Shown here: positions 16,619-24,068 of the stretch, in pieces | Numbering within the stretch: position 1 is the stretch's first letter | Layout: each line of letters starts with the position of its first letter | NCBI RefSeq assembly: GCF_003123685.1 | Contig: NZ_QCYJ01000099.1 | Location: forward strand, 62,001-126,000 | Source: Nocardia aurea | GTDB taxonomy: Bacteria > Actinomycetota > Actinomycetes > Mycobacteriales > Mycobacteriaceae | DNA length: 64,000 nucleotides | Reading direction: 5' to 3' | Made by a program: the position numbers and the translations under genes | Notes under the pieces: model-generated | What the model saw: only the letters and a program-made list of their open reading frames with translations | Database searches by the model: none | Told to the model about the DNA's origin: nothing

Positions 16619-18607
16619 GTGAAAGCCGGAGGACATCACTTGATCGGGCAGATGCTGGAAGGGCGCTACCGGATTGACGCGCCGATCGCGCGTGGCGGCA
16701 TGTCCATGGTCTTCCGCGGGGTCGACACGCGACTGGATCGCCCGGTCGCCATCAAGGTGATGGATCCCAAATTCGCCTCCGATCCGCAGTTCCTGTCCCG
16801 GTTCGAATTCGAGGCCCGCGCGGTGGCCAAACTCAAGCACCCGTCCTTGGTCGCGGTGTACGACCAGGGCGTCGACGGCGACTACCCGTTCCTGATCATG
16901 GAACTGGTCGAAGGCGGCACGCTGCGCGAACTGCTGCGCGAACGCGGCCCGATGCCGCCGCACGCGGTGCGCGCGGTCGCCGATCCGGTGCTCGCGGCGA
17001 TCGGCGTGGCCCACGCGGCCGGTCTCGTGCACCGCGACATCAAACCGGAGAACGTGCTGATCTCCGACGCGGGCGAGGTGAAGATCGCCGACTTCGGGCT
17101 GGTGCGCGCGGTGGCCGCGGCGAACACCACCTCGGCGAGCGTCATCCTCGGCACGGCGGCGTACCTGTCCCCGGAACAGGTCACCTCGGGCACCGCCGAT
17201 TCCCGCAGCGACGTCTACTCGTTCGGCATCCTGATCTTCGAATTGCTCACCGGCCGTGTGCCGTTCACCGGCGACACCTCACTTTCGGTGGCCTACCAGC
17301 GCATCGAGAACGACGTGCCGAGTCCGAGCACCTTCATCTCGGGTGTGCCGCCGGAATTCGACGAACTGGTCGCCCGGGCCACCGCCCGCGAACCCGCGCA
17401 CCGTTTCGCCGACGCAAATCAGATGGTGTCCGAACTGCGCGCCGTCGCCGCCGCGTTGCGGTTGCCGCCCTACCGGGTGCCCGCGCCACAGGAATCGGCC
17501 GAACATCTGAGTGCCGGATTCGCCTCGGTGGCCGATCTCGACCCGCGCCAGGCCCCCGCGCCGCGCCCGGCGATGGAATCACACGACGCGCAGCACACCA
17601 AGGTCGTGACGACCCAGCGTCCGCGCGTGCCGGATTACGGTCCGCCCGACGACTACGATCCGCGCGCCCAGGATCGTCAGCGCGCCGATATGCGCCAGCC
17701 CGCGCCGTACCAGAACTACGCGCCCGACCGGAAACGTTCCCGAACGACCCTGGTGTGGGTGGCCGTTGTCGCCGTGCTGACCCTGATCGTCGGCGTCGGC
17801 GGCTGGTGGCTCGGCGTCGGCCGCTACGAGTCGGTGCCGCCCATCGCGGGCCTCACCAGCGACAAGGCCACCGCCACATTGCAGGACGCCGGATTCGTGA
17901 CCGAGATCAGGCAGAAGGCCTCCGACACCATCCCGGTCGGCGGCGTGGTCGGCAGCGACCCGTCCGCCGGTTCCAAGGTGACCAAGGGATCCACCGTCGC
18001 GGTGCTGGTCTCCAGCGGTAAACCCGCCGTCCCCGCGGTCACGCCGGGCGACGATGTGAAGAAGGTCAACCAGCTGATCCGTGACGCCGGACTACTGCCG
18101 ATCGACGCGGGCGAGACCGGCAGTAGCGCGCCGAAAGGCACTGTCGCGCGGGTCGATCCCGGTCCGGGCACCGTGCTGCCGATGGGCGGGCAGGTCAAGG
18201 TCTACCGCAGTAGCGGCGCGCAGCCGGTGAAGGTGCCCGATGTCCGGGGCAAGACCACCGAAGAGGCGATCGAAGCGCTCGGCAAAGCCGGGATCAAGGT
18301 GAGCGAGACCAGGACCGAATACGACAAGGGCATCGACGCCGACCAGGTCATCGGTACCGATCCGGCCGCGGGGAGTACCGTCGGCAACGGCGAGGGCGTG
18401 GCCCTGATCGTCTCCAACGCGGTGAAGGTGCCGTTCCTGGTCAGCCAGAATGTGGGTTCGGCGCGCGCGAAGTTGGAAGCTCTCGGCCTGAACGTCCAGG
18501 TCCAGCAGTTGACGCCGTCCGACAGTTCGGTGGTGATCGGGCAGAGTCCCGGCGCGGGCAGCAAGGTGACTCCCGGCAGCACCGTCACCCTGACCGCGCT
18601 GCCCTGA
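16619..18607 (+). CDS. pknL: Serine/threonine protein kinase with four PASTA domains (PknL type)
   Basis: Transmembrane Hanks-type kinase of 662 residues. The cytoplasmic kinase (about 15-280) has the glycine loop ARGGMSMVF, catalytic Lys in VAIKVM, HRDIKPEN and DFGLVRA. A Pro/Arg-rich juxtamembrane stretch follows, then one membrane helix at about 376-397 (LVWVAVVAVLTLIVGVGGWW). Four extracellular PASTA repeats fill about 402-662 and would bind peptidoglycan fragments. Position next to the Rv2175c homologue identifies it as PknL. M. tuberculosis PknL is much shorter, about 400 residues, without PASTA as I recall. GTG at 16619 has GAGGGG about 10 bases upstream. Confidence 0.93.
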   Translation: MKAGGHHLIGQMLEGRYRIDAPIARGGMSMVFRGVDTRLDRPVAIKVMDPKFASDPQFLSRFEFEARAVAKLKHPSLVAVYDQGVDGDYPFLIMELVEGGTLRELLRERGPMPPHAVRAVADPVLAAIGVAHAAGLVHRDIKPENVLISDAGEVKIADFGLVRAVAAANTTSASVILGTAAYLSPEQVTSGTADSRSDVYSFGILIFELLTGRVPFTGDTSLSVAYQRIENDVPSPSTFISGVPPEFDELVARATAREPAHRFADANQMVSELRAVAAALRLPPYRVPAPQESAEHLSAGFASVADLDPRQAPAPRPAMESHDAQHTKVVTTQRPRVPDYGPPDDYDPRAQDRQRADMRQPAPYQNYAPDRKRSRTTLVWVAVVAVLTLIVGVGGWWLGVGRYESVPPIAGLTSDKATATLQDAGFVTEIRQKASDTIPVGGVVGSDPSAGSKVTKGSTVAVLVSSGKPAVPAVTPGDDVKKVNQLIRDAGLLPIDAGETGSSAPKGTVARVDPGPGTVLPMGGQVKVYRSSGAQPVKVPDVRGKTTEEAIEALGKAGIKVSETRTEYDKGIDADQVIGTDPAAGSTVGNGEGVALIVSNAVKVPFLVSQNVGSARAKLEALGLNVQVQQLTPSDSSVVIGQSPGAGSKVTPGSTVTLTALP

Positions 18608-18615
18608 CGCGGCGT

Positions 18616-18638
18616 CCGAGGTCACTTCCGGACCTCGG
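18616..18638. terminator. Hairpin after pknL
   Basis: Perfect 8-bp stem (CCGAGGTC / GACCTCGG) with a 7-base loop, 9 bases after the pknL stop. No U-tract. Confidence 0.55.
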
Positions 18639-18739
18639 GCTGTCCGATGAACTCGACGCCGAACGCGTGATTTCCGTGGGACGCACAGCGGGTCGCCCGG
18701 CGGCACGCGATCGGTGGCGCGCGAATCTCCAGCCGCGCT

Positions 18740-19372
18740 TCAGGCGCCGGCGGCTTCCCAAACGAACCCGTCCGGATCGGTGAACGCACCCGCGCCACCG
18801 GTGAACGCCATCCGATGCGAACCGGAACCCTCCGCCGCCACACCGGCGTCCTTGGCCGCGGCGCGGCGACCGTACAACGCCAGTTTCACCGCCGACGGCG
18901 CGGTATCGAATTCCACGTACTTGCTCCCGAAACTCTTGCCGACCCGCAGCCCCTTGTCGACGTAGAACCGCTTGGTGGCCTTCACGTTCTCCACCCCGAG
19001 CAACACCACGAAATCCTGGATCTCGCGTGTGAAAGGACCGGTGTCCTTCTTCGCCGAGGTCGCGATCTTCCAGATCGCGCCGTCGGGAGCCTGCACCACC
19101 CCGCCGTACCCCCAGAAGCTCTTCTTGGCGGGCGCGAGCACCGACGCGCCCGCTTCCACGGCGGAGCCGATGAGACAGTCCACCGTCCCCGGCTGCGCCA
19201 CCACCAGCGACAGGATGTACCCCCGGAACCCGGACGTGGCGGCCGCGGACTCACGCACCCGCAACCGGTCCCCGAGCCCGAAGGCGGCTTCGTAGAATGC
19301 GGCAGCCGCCGCGGGATCCTCGACCTCGAGAACGACGGCATCGATAACGCTCTGATCAGCAATGATGTTCAT
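18740..19372 (-). CDS. VOC (glyoxalase/bleomycin-resistance fold) protein
   Basis: A 210-residue protein made of two beta-alpha-beta-beta-beta VOC modules: VLEVEDPAAAAAFYEAAFGLG in the first half and FVVLLGVENVKATKRFYVDKGLRVGKSFG in the second, ending in AFTDPDGFVWE. The family includes metal-dependent lyases, dioxygenases and drug-binding proteins; the reaction is not predictable here. The start is ATG 19372, supported by TAACGT exactly 7 bases upstream. It stands alone between pknL and the LysR gene. Confidence 0.85.
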   Translation of the reverse strand: MNIIADQSVIDAVVLEVEDPAAAAAFYEAAFGLGDRLRVRESAAATSGFRGYILSLVVAQPGTVDCLIGSAVEAGASVLAPAKKSFWGYGGVVQAPDGAIWKIATSAKKDTGPFTREIQDFVVLLGVENVKATKRFYVDKGLRVGKSFGSKYVEFDTAPSAVKLALYGRRAAAKDAGVAAEGSGSHRMAFTGGAGAFTDPDGFVWEAAGA

Positions 19373-19379
19373 ACCGATC

Positions 19380-19385
19380 ACGTTA
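19380..19385 (-). promoter_or_regulatory. -10 hexamer of the VOC gene
   Basis: TAACGT on the minus strand, 7 bases before the ATG start; no ribosome site. Confidence 0.55.
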
Positions 19386-19505
19386 ATTCGCACCGGGCCA
19401 CCCGCGCTTCTCGATTCCTGACCGTTCTCCGGTTCCCTGATGAACCACTTCGACCGCGGTGTCGACGCGACGAACGAGAGTCGGAGCATCGACGCGGAGC
19501 AGGTC

Positions 19506-20432
19506 TCAGCGGGCCCAGTCGGGTACCCAGATGTCGTCGCGGGCGTTCGCCGCGTATCTCGCCCGGAGGTACGCGAGGAAATCGGCGAGGATCGGGTGGG
19601 GGTTGTCGGCGCGCCAGATCACCGACAGGGGGTAGACGGGTATCGGGTCGACGATCGGGATGCGGCGCAGGTCATAGCTTTCCGGCCAGAGGTAGCGCGA
19701 ACCCTCGCCCAGGAAGGTGGCCAGGCGGGGTGAATCGGCGAGTTCGGCGAGCAGGGGTTCGACGCCGAAACTCGGGCCGATGGTATCGATGGTGAGTCCG
19801 AACGTCGACGCGAGATCCTCGTAGTAGCCGATCGGCTCGCTGTCGGACATGCCGGGCATCCAGATGGGGTAGTCGACGAGTTCGGCGGGTGTCACGGTCG
19901 GGGCGTCGGCCAGTGGATGGTGCGGTCCCACCAGCAGGTTGTGACGGTCGTCGATGGCGCGCGCCGCACGCAGACCGTCCGGTGCCTTGCCCGCGCGCAG
20001 GGATCGGAAGGTGGCGTCGATGGTGCCCGCGCTCACCTCCGCCAGCGCCTGCTCCGCCTCGAGGTGGGTGAGGGTGACGACATCGAGTTCGATACCGGGA
20101 TGTTGCTGGTAGAAGGAGTGCAGGACACCGGCGGTCACGATCCTGCGGCTGACGACGTCGATCCGGAGGGCCCTGCGGCCCGGGGTCACCGCGGCCCGCA
20201 CCCGTTCGGCGGCACGCAGGAGTTCACGCGCGTGCGGCAACAGCGCCTGCCCGTCGACGGTGGGCTGCGCGCCGCGCGCGGTGCGTGCGAACAGGCGGAC
20301 GCCGAGTTCGCGCTCCAGACCCGCGATGCGTTTCGACACCGCTTGCTGGGTGATCCGCAGGTCGTCCGCGGCGGCCTGGAACTGGCCGGTCTCCACGACC
20401 GCGACGAAGGTGCGAACAGCGTCCAGATCCAC
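19506..20432 (-). CDS. LysR-family transcriptional regulator
   Basis: A 308-residue regulator. The N-terminal winged helix-turn-helix is standard (LDAVRTFVAVVETGQFQAAADDLRITQQAVSKRIAGLERELGVRLF), and the C-terminal two-lobe effector domain follows (LRIDVVSRRIV onward). The GTG at 20432 is supported by TAGGTT exactly 7 bases upstream. It is divergent from an MFS exporter. The shared spacer has two identical-half-site palindromes (20451-20465, 20525-20539), one of them just upstream of this gene's -10. Control of the exporter and itself is the simplest reading. The effector is unknown. Confidence 0.92.
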   Translation of the reverse strand: MDLDAVRTFVAVVETGQFQAAADDLRITQQAVSKRIAGLERELGVRLFARTARGAQPTVDGQALLPHARELLRAAERVRAAVTPGRRALRIDVVSRRIVTAGVLHSFYQQHPGIELDVVTLTHLEAEQALAEVSAGTIDATFRSLRAGKAPDGLRAARAIDDRHNLLVGPHHPLADAPTVTPAELVDYPIWMPGMSDSEPIGYYEDLASTFGLTIDTIGPSFGVEPLLAELADSPRLATFLGEGSRYLWPESYDLRRIPIVDPIPVYPLSVIWRADNPHPILADFLAYLRARYAANARDDIWVPDWAR

Positions 20433-20439
20433 GAGGCCG

Positions 20440-20445
20440 AACCTA
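20440..20445 (-). promoter_or_regulatory. -10 hexamer of the LysR gene
   Basis: TAGGTT on the minus strand, 7-base spacer to GTG at 20432. Confidence 0.55.
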
Positions 20446-20450
20446 CCCCC

Positions 20451-20465
20451 ACAACGAGAAGTTGT
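20451..20465. promoter_or_regulatory. Operator-like palindrome 1 (ACAAC-N5-GTTGT)
   Basis: Perfect inverted repeat ACAAC/GTTGT with a 5-base spacer, starting 5 bases upstream of the LysR -10. Same half-sites and spacer as palindrome 2. Confidence 0.65.
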
Positions 20466-20524
20466 GACACGCAACCCATTCCGTTGTTGGCGCCGACGTC
20501 CACCGACCGGCTTCAATCACTCGG

Positions 20525-20539
20525 ACAACGCGGTGTTGT
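20525..20539. promoter_or_regulatory. Operator-like palindrome 2 (ACAAC-N5-GTTGT)
   Basis: Second copy, extended by a matching G/C on the outside. It lies 74 bp from copy 1, close to seven helical turns, and 26 bases before the exporter start. Confidence 0.65.
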
Positions 20540-20565
20540 CGCAGTGATGAGCGAAAGGTCGGGAT

Positions 20566-21831
20566 ATGTGGCGCAAGGGGGCCTCGGGCGGGGCGTTCGG
20601 GTGGTTGTGGACCGCCTACGCGGTCAGCGCCTACGGGACCGGGCTCGGGTTCGGCGCGTTCTCGATCGTCGCCATCGAGGTCCTGGGCGCGGGCCCGGCC
20701 CGGGTGGCCGCGCTGTCCGCCTCCGGGCTCGCGATCGGGGCGCTGCTGGCCATCCCGCTCGGACCGTTGATCGAGTTCCGCGCGAAACGGCCGATCATGA
20801 TCACCGCGGACCTGGTCCGTTTCGCGGCGCTGGCGTCGATCCCGTTCGCCTACCTCCTCGAGATGTTGTCGTTCACGCAGCTTCTGGTGGTCGCCGTGAT
20901 CACCGCGACGGCGAAGATCGCGTTCACCGCGGCCAGTGGCGCGTACCTGAAGACCGTCGTCCCCGACGACCGGCTTCTGGTCGCCACCAGCCGTTTCGAG
21001 TCGACCACGTGGTCGGCGACGATCATCGGACCGCCGCTGGGCGGTGCCGCCATCGGACTGTTCGGACCCGCGATCACCGTCCTGGTCGACGGCGTGAGTT
21101 ACCTGCTGTCGGCGCTGGCCGTCACCGCGATTCGGGAACCCGAGCCGCGTCCCACCCCGAAACCCACCGCGACGAGGTGGCACGACATCGTCGAAGGGTG
21201 GCGCTACATCCTCGCCCATCCGACCCTGCGGCCGCTGTTCTTCAACACCGTGCTGGTCAACGGCCTGATCATGGCCACGGAACCGCTCCTGGCCGTTCTC
21301 ATGCTCTCCCACATGGGGTTTCCGGCGTGGCAGTACGGTCTGGCGTTCGCCGTTCCCTGTGTCGGCGGACTGATCGGATCGCGGCTCGCCCGCCGCGTCG
21401 TGTCCCGCTACGGCGATCGGCGGGTGTTACGAGGTTTCGGCGCTCTGCGGGTCGGCTGGCCGATCGGACTGGTCTTCGTCCAGCCCGGCCCCGTCGGCCT
21501 CCTGATCGTGATGGCCACCCAGTTCGGCCTGATCGTGTGCGCGAGCATTTTCACCCCGGCCGTCGGCGCCTACCGGCTGCGCAACACCGACGACAGCCGC
21601 CGCGCCAGGGTACTCACCGTGTGGACGATCACCGGCAGCCTGAGCACCGCACTGATCACCGTGACGTGGGGGCTACTGGCCGGCTACATCGGACCCCGCG
21701 CCGCCATCGCCGCCGCCGGAATCCTGCTCCTCGCCACGCCCTTCCTTCTTCCGAAACGGGTGAGCACGCGGGCGGACGGACTTTCGGTTCCCGAACAATC
21801 TCCCCTTCGAGCCCGCACCACAGCCCCGTGA
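20566..21831 (+). CDS. MFS transporter
   Basis: A 421-residue major-facilitator protein with about twelve hydrophobic segments, of the MFS_3/enterobactin-exporter-like group common in actinobacteria. Visible segments include YLLEMLSFTQLLVVAVITATAK, IGPPLGGAAIGLFGPAITVLVDGVSYLLSA and the central cytoplasmic WRYILAHPTLRPLFF. It is probably an exporter of a small molecule. Start ATG has GAAAGG about 8 bases upstream. Divergent from the LysR gene. It ends before a convergent hairpin with aroG. Confidence 0.9.
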   Translation: MWRKGASGGAFGWLWTAYAVSAYGTGLGFGAFSIVAIEVLGAGPARVAALSASGLAIGALLAIPLGPLIEFRAKRPIMITADLVRFAALASIPFAYLLEMLSFTQLLVVAVITATAKIAFTAASGAYLKTVVPDDRLLVATSRFESTTWSATIIGPPLGGAAIGLFGPAITVLVDGVSYLLSALAVTAIREPEPRPTPKPTATRWHDIVEGWRYILAHPTLRPLFFNTVLVNGLIMATEPLLAVLMLSHMGFPAWQYGLAFAVPCVGGLIGSRLARRVVSRYGDRRVLRGFGALRVGWPIGLVFVQPGPVGLLIVMATQFGLIVCASIFTPAVGAYRLRNTDDSRRARVLTVWTITGSLSTALITVTWGLLAGYIGPRAAIAAAGILLLATPFLLPKRVSTRADGLSVPEQSPLRARTTAP

Positions 21832-21898
21832 GCCGAGCCGGCGCACCACCGCACGCCGAGGATCTCGTGCCGTCGATCGCCCGCACCGGACGTGATCT

Positions 21899-21926
21899 CG
21901 GCGGCGCCGACTACTCGACGCCGCCG
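21899..21926. terminator. Bidirectional hairpin between the MFS gene and aroG
   Basis: 8-bp GC stem CGGCGGCG / CGCCGCCG with a 12-base loop in the convergent gap. Confidence 0.5.
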
Positions 21927-21939
21927 TTCCCGATCGGAT

Positions 21940-23328
21940 TCAGCGCAGCATTTCCGCGACGAGGAAGGCCAGTTCCAGCGACTGCTGGGTGTTCAGGCGC
22001 GGATCGCAGGCGGTCTCGTAGCGACCGCTCAGGTCCAGATCGGAGATGTCCTGCGCGCCGCCGAGGCATTCGGTGACGTTCTCGCCGGTCAGCTCGATGT
22101 GCAGGCCGCCGGGATGGGTGCCCAGGGCGTGGTGCACCTCGAAGAAGCCCTGTACCTCGTCGACGATGCGGTCGAAGTGACGGGTCTTGTAGCCGGTCGA
22201 CGCCTCGTGGGTGTTGCCGTGCATGGGGTCGCACTGCCAGATCACCTGGTGGCCGGTGGCCTGCACCTTCTCGATGATGGGCGGCAGCACCTCGCGGACC
22301 TTCGAATTGCCCATGCGGGACACGATGGTCAGACGGCCGGGCTCGTTGTTCGGGTCGAGCCGCTCGACGTATTCGACGGCCTGGTCCGGTGTGGTGGTCG
22401 GGCCGATCTTGAGCCCGATCGGGTTGGCGAGCAGTTCGGCCAGCGCGATATGGGCGCCGTCGAGCTGACGGGTGCGTTCACCGATCCACAGGAAATGCGC
22501 GGACAGGTCGTAGAGCAGCGGCTCGCCGGTCGCCGGGTCCTCACCGAGGCGCAGCATCGCGCGCTCGTAGTCGAGCACGAGCGCCTCGTGGCTGGCGTAG
22601 ATCCGCGCGGATTGCAGGCTCGGGTCGTTGACCCGGCACGCGGTCATGAAGGCCAGGCCGCGGTCGATCTCCTCGGCCAGGGCCTCGTACCGTGCGCCCG
22701 CGGGCGACTGTGAGACGAAATCGCGATTCCAGTCGTGCACCTTGTGCAGGTCGGCCATGCCCGCGCTGGTCAGCGCGCGCACCAGATTCATCGCGGCGCT
22801 CGCGTTGGCGTAGGCGCGCACCAGCCGCGAGGGATCGTGTTCGCGCAGTGCCGCGTCGGGATGCAGCGAGTTCACCATGTCGCCGCGGTAGGACTTGAGA
22901 CCGAGGGCGTCGGTGTCCGAGGATCGCGGTTTCGCGTACTGGCCCGCGATCCGCGCGACCTTCACCACCGGAAGGCTGGCGCCGTAGGTCAGCACCACCG
23001 CCATCTGGAGCAGGGTCCGGATATTGCCCCGGATATGCGGCTCGGTGTTGTCGGCGAAGGTTTCGGCGCAGTCGCCGCCCTGCATGAGGAACGCCTCGCC
23101 CCTGGCCACCTCGGCCAGCCGCTCGCGCAGCTCGACGACCTCGGCGGGCATGCAGATGGGTGGCACGCTCTCGAGCACGGTGCGCATGTTCGCGGCCTGC
23201 TCAGGATCCCACGACGGCTGCTGAAGGGCGGGTCTGGCAAGCGCGGCGTCCAGGCGCCTGCGCAGCTCCGCGGGCAGCGGCGGCAGTTCCGGCAAGCGAT
23301 CGATGGGTACGTCGACGGTCCAGTTCAC
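21940..23328 (-). CDS. aroG: 3-deoxy-7-phosphoheptulonate synthase, class II
   Basis: First enzyme of the shikimate pathway, joining phosphoenolpyruvate and erythrose 4-phosphate. The 462-residue length equals the M. tuberculosis enzyme. Signature stretches are QGGDCAETFADNTEPHIRGN, VARIAGQYAKPRS, VIWQCDPMHGNTHE and ELTGENVTECLGG. Cys and His/Glu/Asp metal ligands are in these blocks. The start is GTG in VNWTVDVPIDRLP. TATTCT lies exactly 6 bases upstream, and the intervening GAAGAA could also act as a weak ribosome site. An upstream in-frame extension exists but has no conserved sequence. Position matches Rv2178c. Confidence 0.96.
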   Translation of the reverse strand: MNWTVDVPIDRLPELPPLPAELRRRLDAALARPALQQPSWDPEQAANMRTVLESVPPICMPAEVVELRERLAEVARGEAFLMQGGDCAETFADNTEPHIRGNIRTLLQMAVVLTYGASLPVVKVARIAGQYAKPRSSDTDALGLKSYRGDMVNSLHPDAALREHDPSRLVRAYANASAAMNLVRALTSAGMADLHKVHDWNRDFVSQSPAGARYEALAEEIDRGLAFMTACRVNDPSLQSARIYASHEALVLDYERAMLRLGEDPATGEPLLYDLSAHFLWIGERTRQLDGAHIALAELLANPIGLKIGPTTTPDQAVEYVERLDPNNEPGRLTIVSRMGNSKVREVLPPIIEKVQATGHQVIWQCDPMHGNTHEASTGYKTRHFDRIVDEVQGFFEVHHALGTHPGGLHIELTGENVTECLGGAQDISDLDLSGRYETACDPRLNTQQSLELAFLVAEMLR

Positions 23329-23334
23329 TTCTTC

Positions 23335-23340
23335 AGAATA
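23335..23340 (-). promoter_or_regulatory. -10 hexamer of aroG
   Basis: TATTCT on the minus strand, 6-base spacer to the GTG start. Confidence 0.55.
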
Positions 23341-23513
23341 CGGACCGATCAGTCCCGCGAATACCCGGAGGTAGGGGTCGAATCGATACCACCGAGTGTT
23401 CGAATCCGCACCCCGGGAGCCCTTGCGCGCGCTCCGCCCGCCGTCCCGCATAGGGTTGGGCACCGGCACCATGTCCCCTACCGGACCAGATCATCGAGGA
23501 GAGGTCGATCTCG

Positions 23514-24002
23514 CTGAGATATTTCTATGACTGCGAGTTCATCGAGGACGGCGTGGTGATCGACCTGGTGTCGATCGGCGTCGTCTGCGAGGACGGACGC
23601 GAGTACTACGCGGTTTCCACCGAATTCGATCCCGCCAAAGCGGGCCCGTGGGTGCGCAAGTACGTGCTGCCGCAGCTGCCGCCCCCCGCTTCACCGCTGT
23701 GGCGCAGCCGCGAACAGATCCGTACGGACCTCTACCGGTTCCTCGTCCCGCGCCCCACCGTGCAGCCCGAACTGTGGGCCTGGGTCAGCGCCTACGACCA
23801 CGTCGCCCTGTGTCAGCTGTGGGGTTCGATGGTCGACCTGCCCAACACCCTGCCCCGCTACACCAACGAACTGCGCCAGCACTGGGAGTTCCACGGCAGG
23901 CCGGAACTGCCCCCGGTACCGCCCGACGCCCACGACGCCCTCGCCGACGCCCGGCACAACTTCGCCAAATTCGAGGCGATCGAGGCCGCCCGCCGCCGCT
24001 GA
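23514..24002 (+). CDS. 3'-5' exoribonuclease, Rv2179c type (CTG start)
   Basis: DEDD-family exoribonuclease of 162 residues acting on RNA 3' ends, by analogy to Rv2179c. The first catalytic pair is in RYFYDCEFIEDG (Asp6, Glu8), then SIGVVCEDGREYYAVSTEFDP, WVSAYDHVALCQLWG, and the final HDALADARHN with the general His and Asp. The conserved catalytic N-terminus lies before any ATG, GTG or TTG in frame. It is preceded directly by CTG at 23514 with GAGGAGAGG ending 9 bases upstream, so CTG is the start. A later start would remove the catalytic Asp and Glu. Confidence 0.9.
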   Translation: MRYFYDCEFIEDGVVIDLVSIGVVCEDGREYYAVSTEFDPAKAGPWVRKYVLPQLPPPASPLWRSREQIRTDLYRFLVPRPTVQPELWAWVSAYDHVALCQLWGSMVDLPNTLPRYTNELRQHWEFHGRPELPPVPPDAHDALADARHNFAKFEAIEAARRR

Positions 24003-24015
24003 CCCCGTCGACGGG

Positions 24016-24052
24016 AGAGGCCCCCGAGTCGATTCGACTCGGGGGCCTCTCA
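24016..24052. terminator. Strong bidirectional terminator hairpin
   Basis: Perfect 18-bp stem (24016-24033 pairs with 24035-24052) between the convergent exoribonuclease and qcrB genes. The apex in practice opens to a 3 to 5 base loop. No long U-tract, as is usual in actinobacteria. Confidence 0.85.
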
Positions 24053-24068
24053 CATATCGGACCGGCTG

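Noticed and set aside
23329..23472. In-frame upstream extension of aroG containing the aromatic-rich stretch RWYRFDPY, looking like a leader peptide for attenuation.
   Set aside because: It is in frame with aroG without a stop, has no start codon near the aromatic codons, and TATTCT sits 6 bases before the conserved GTG start.
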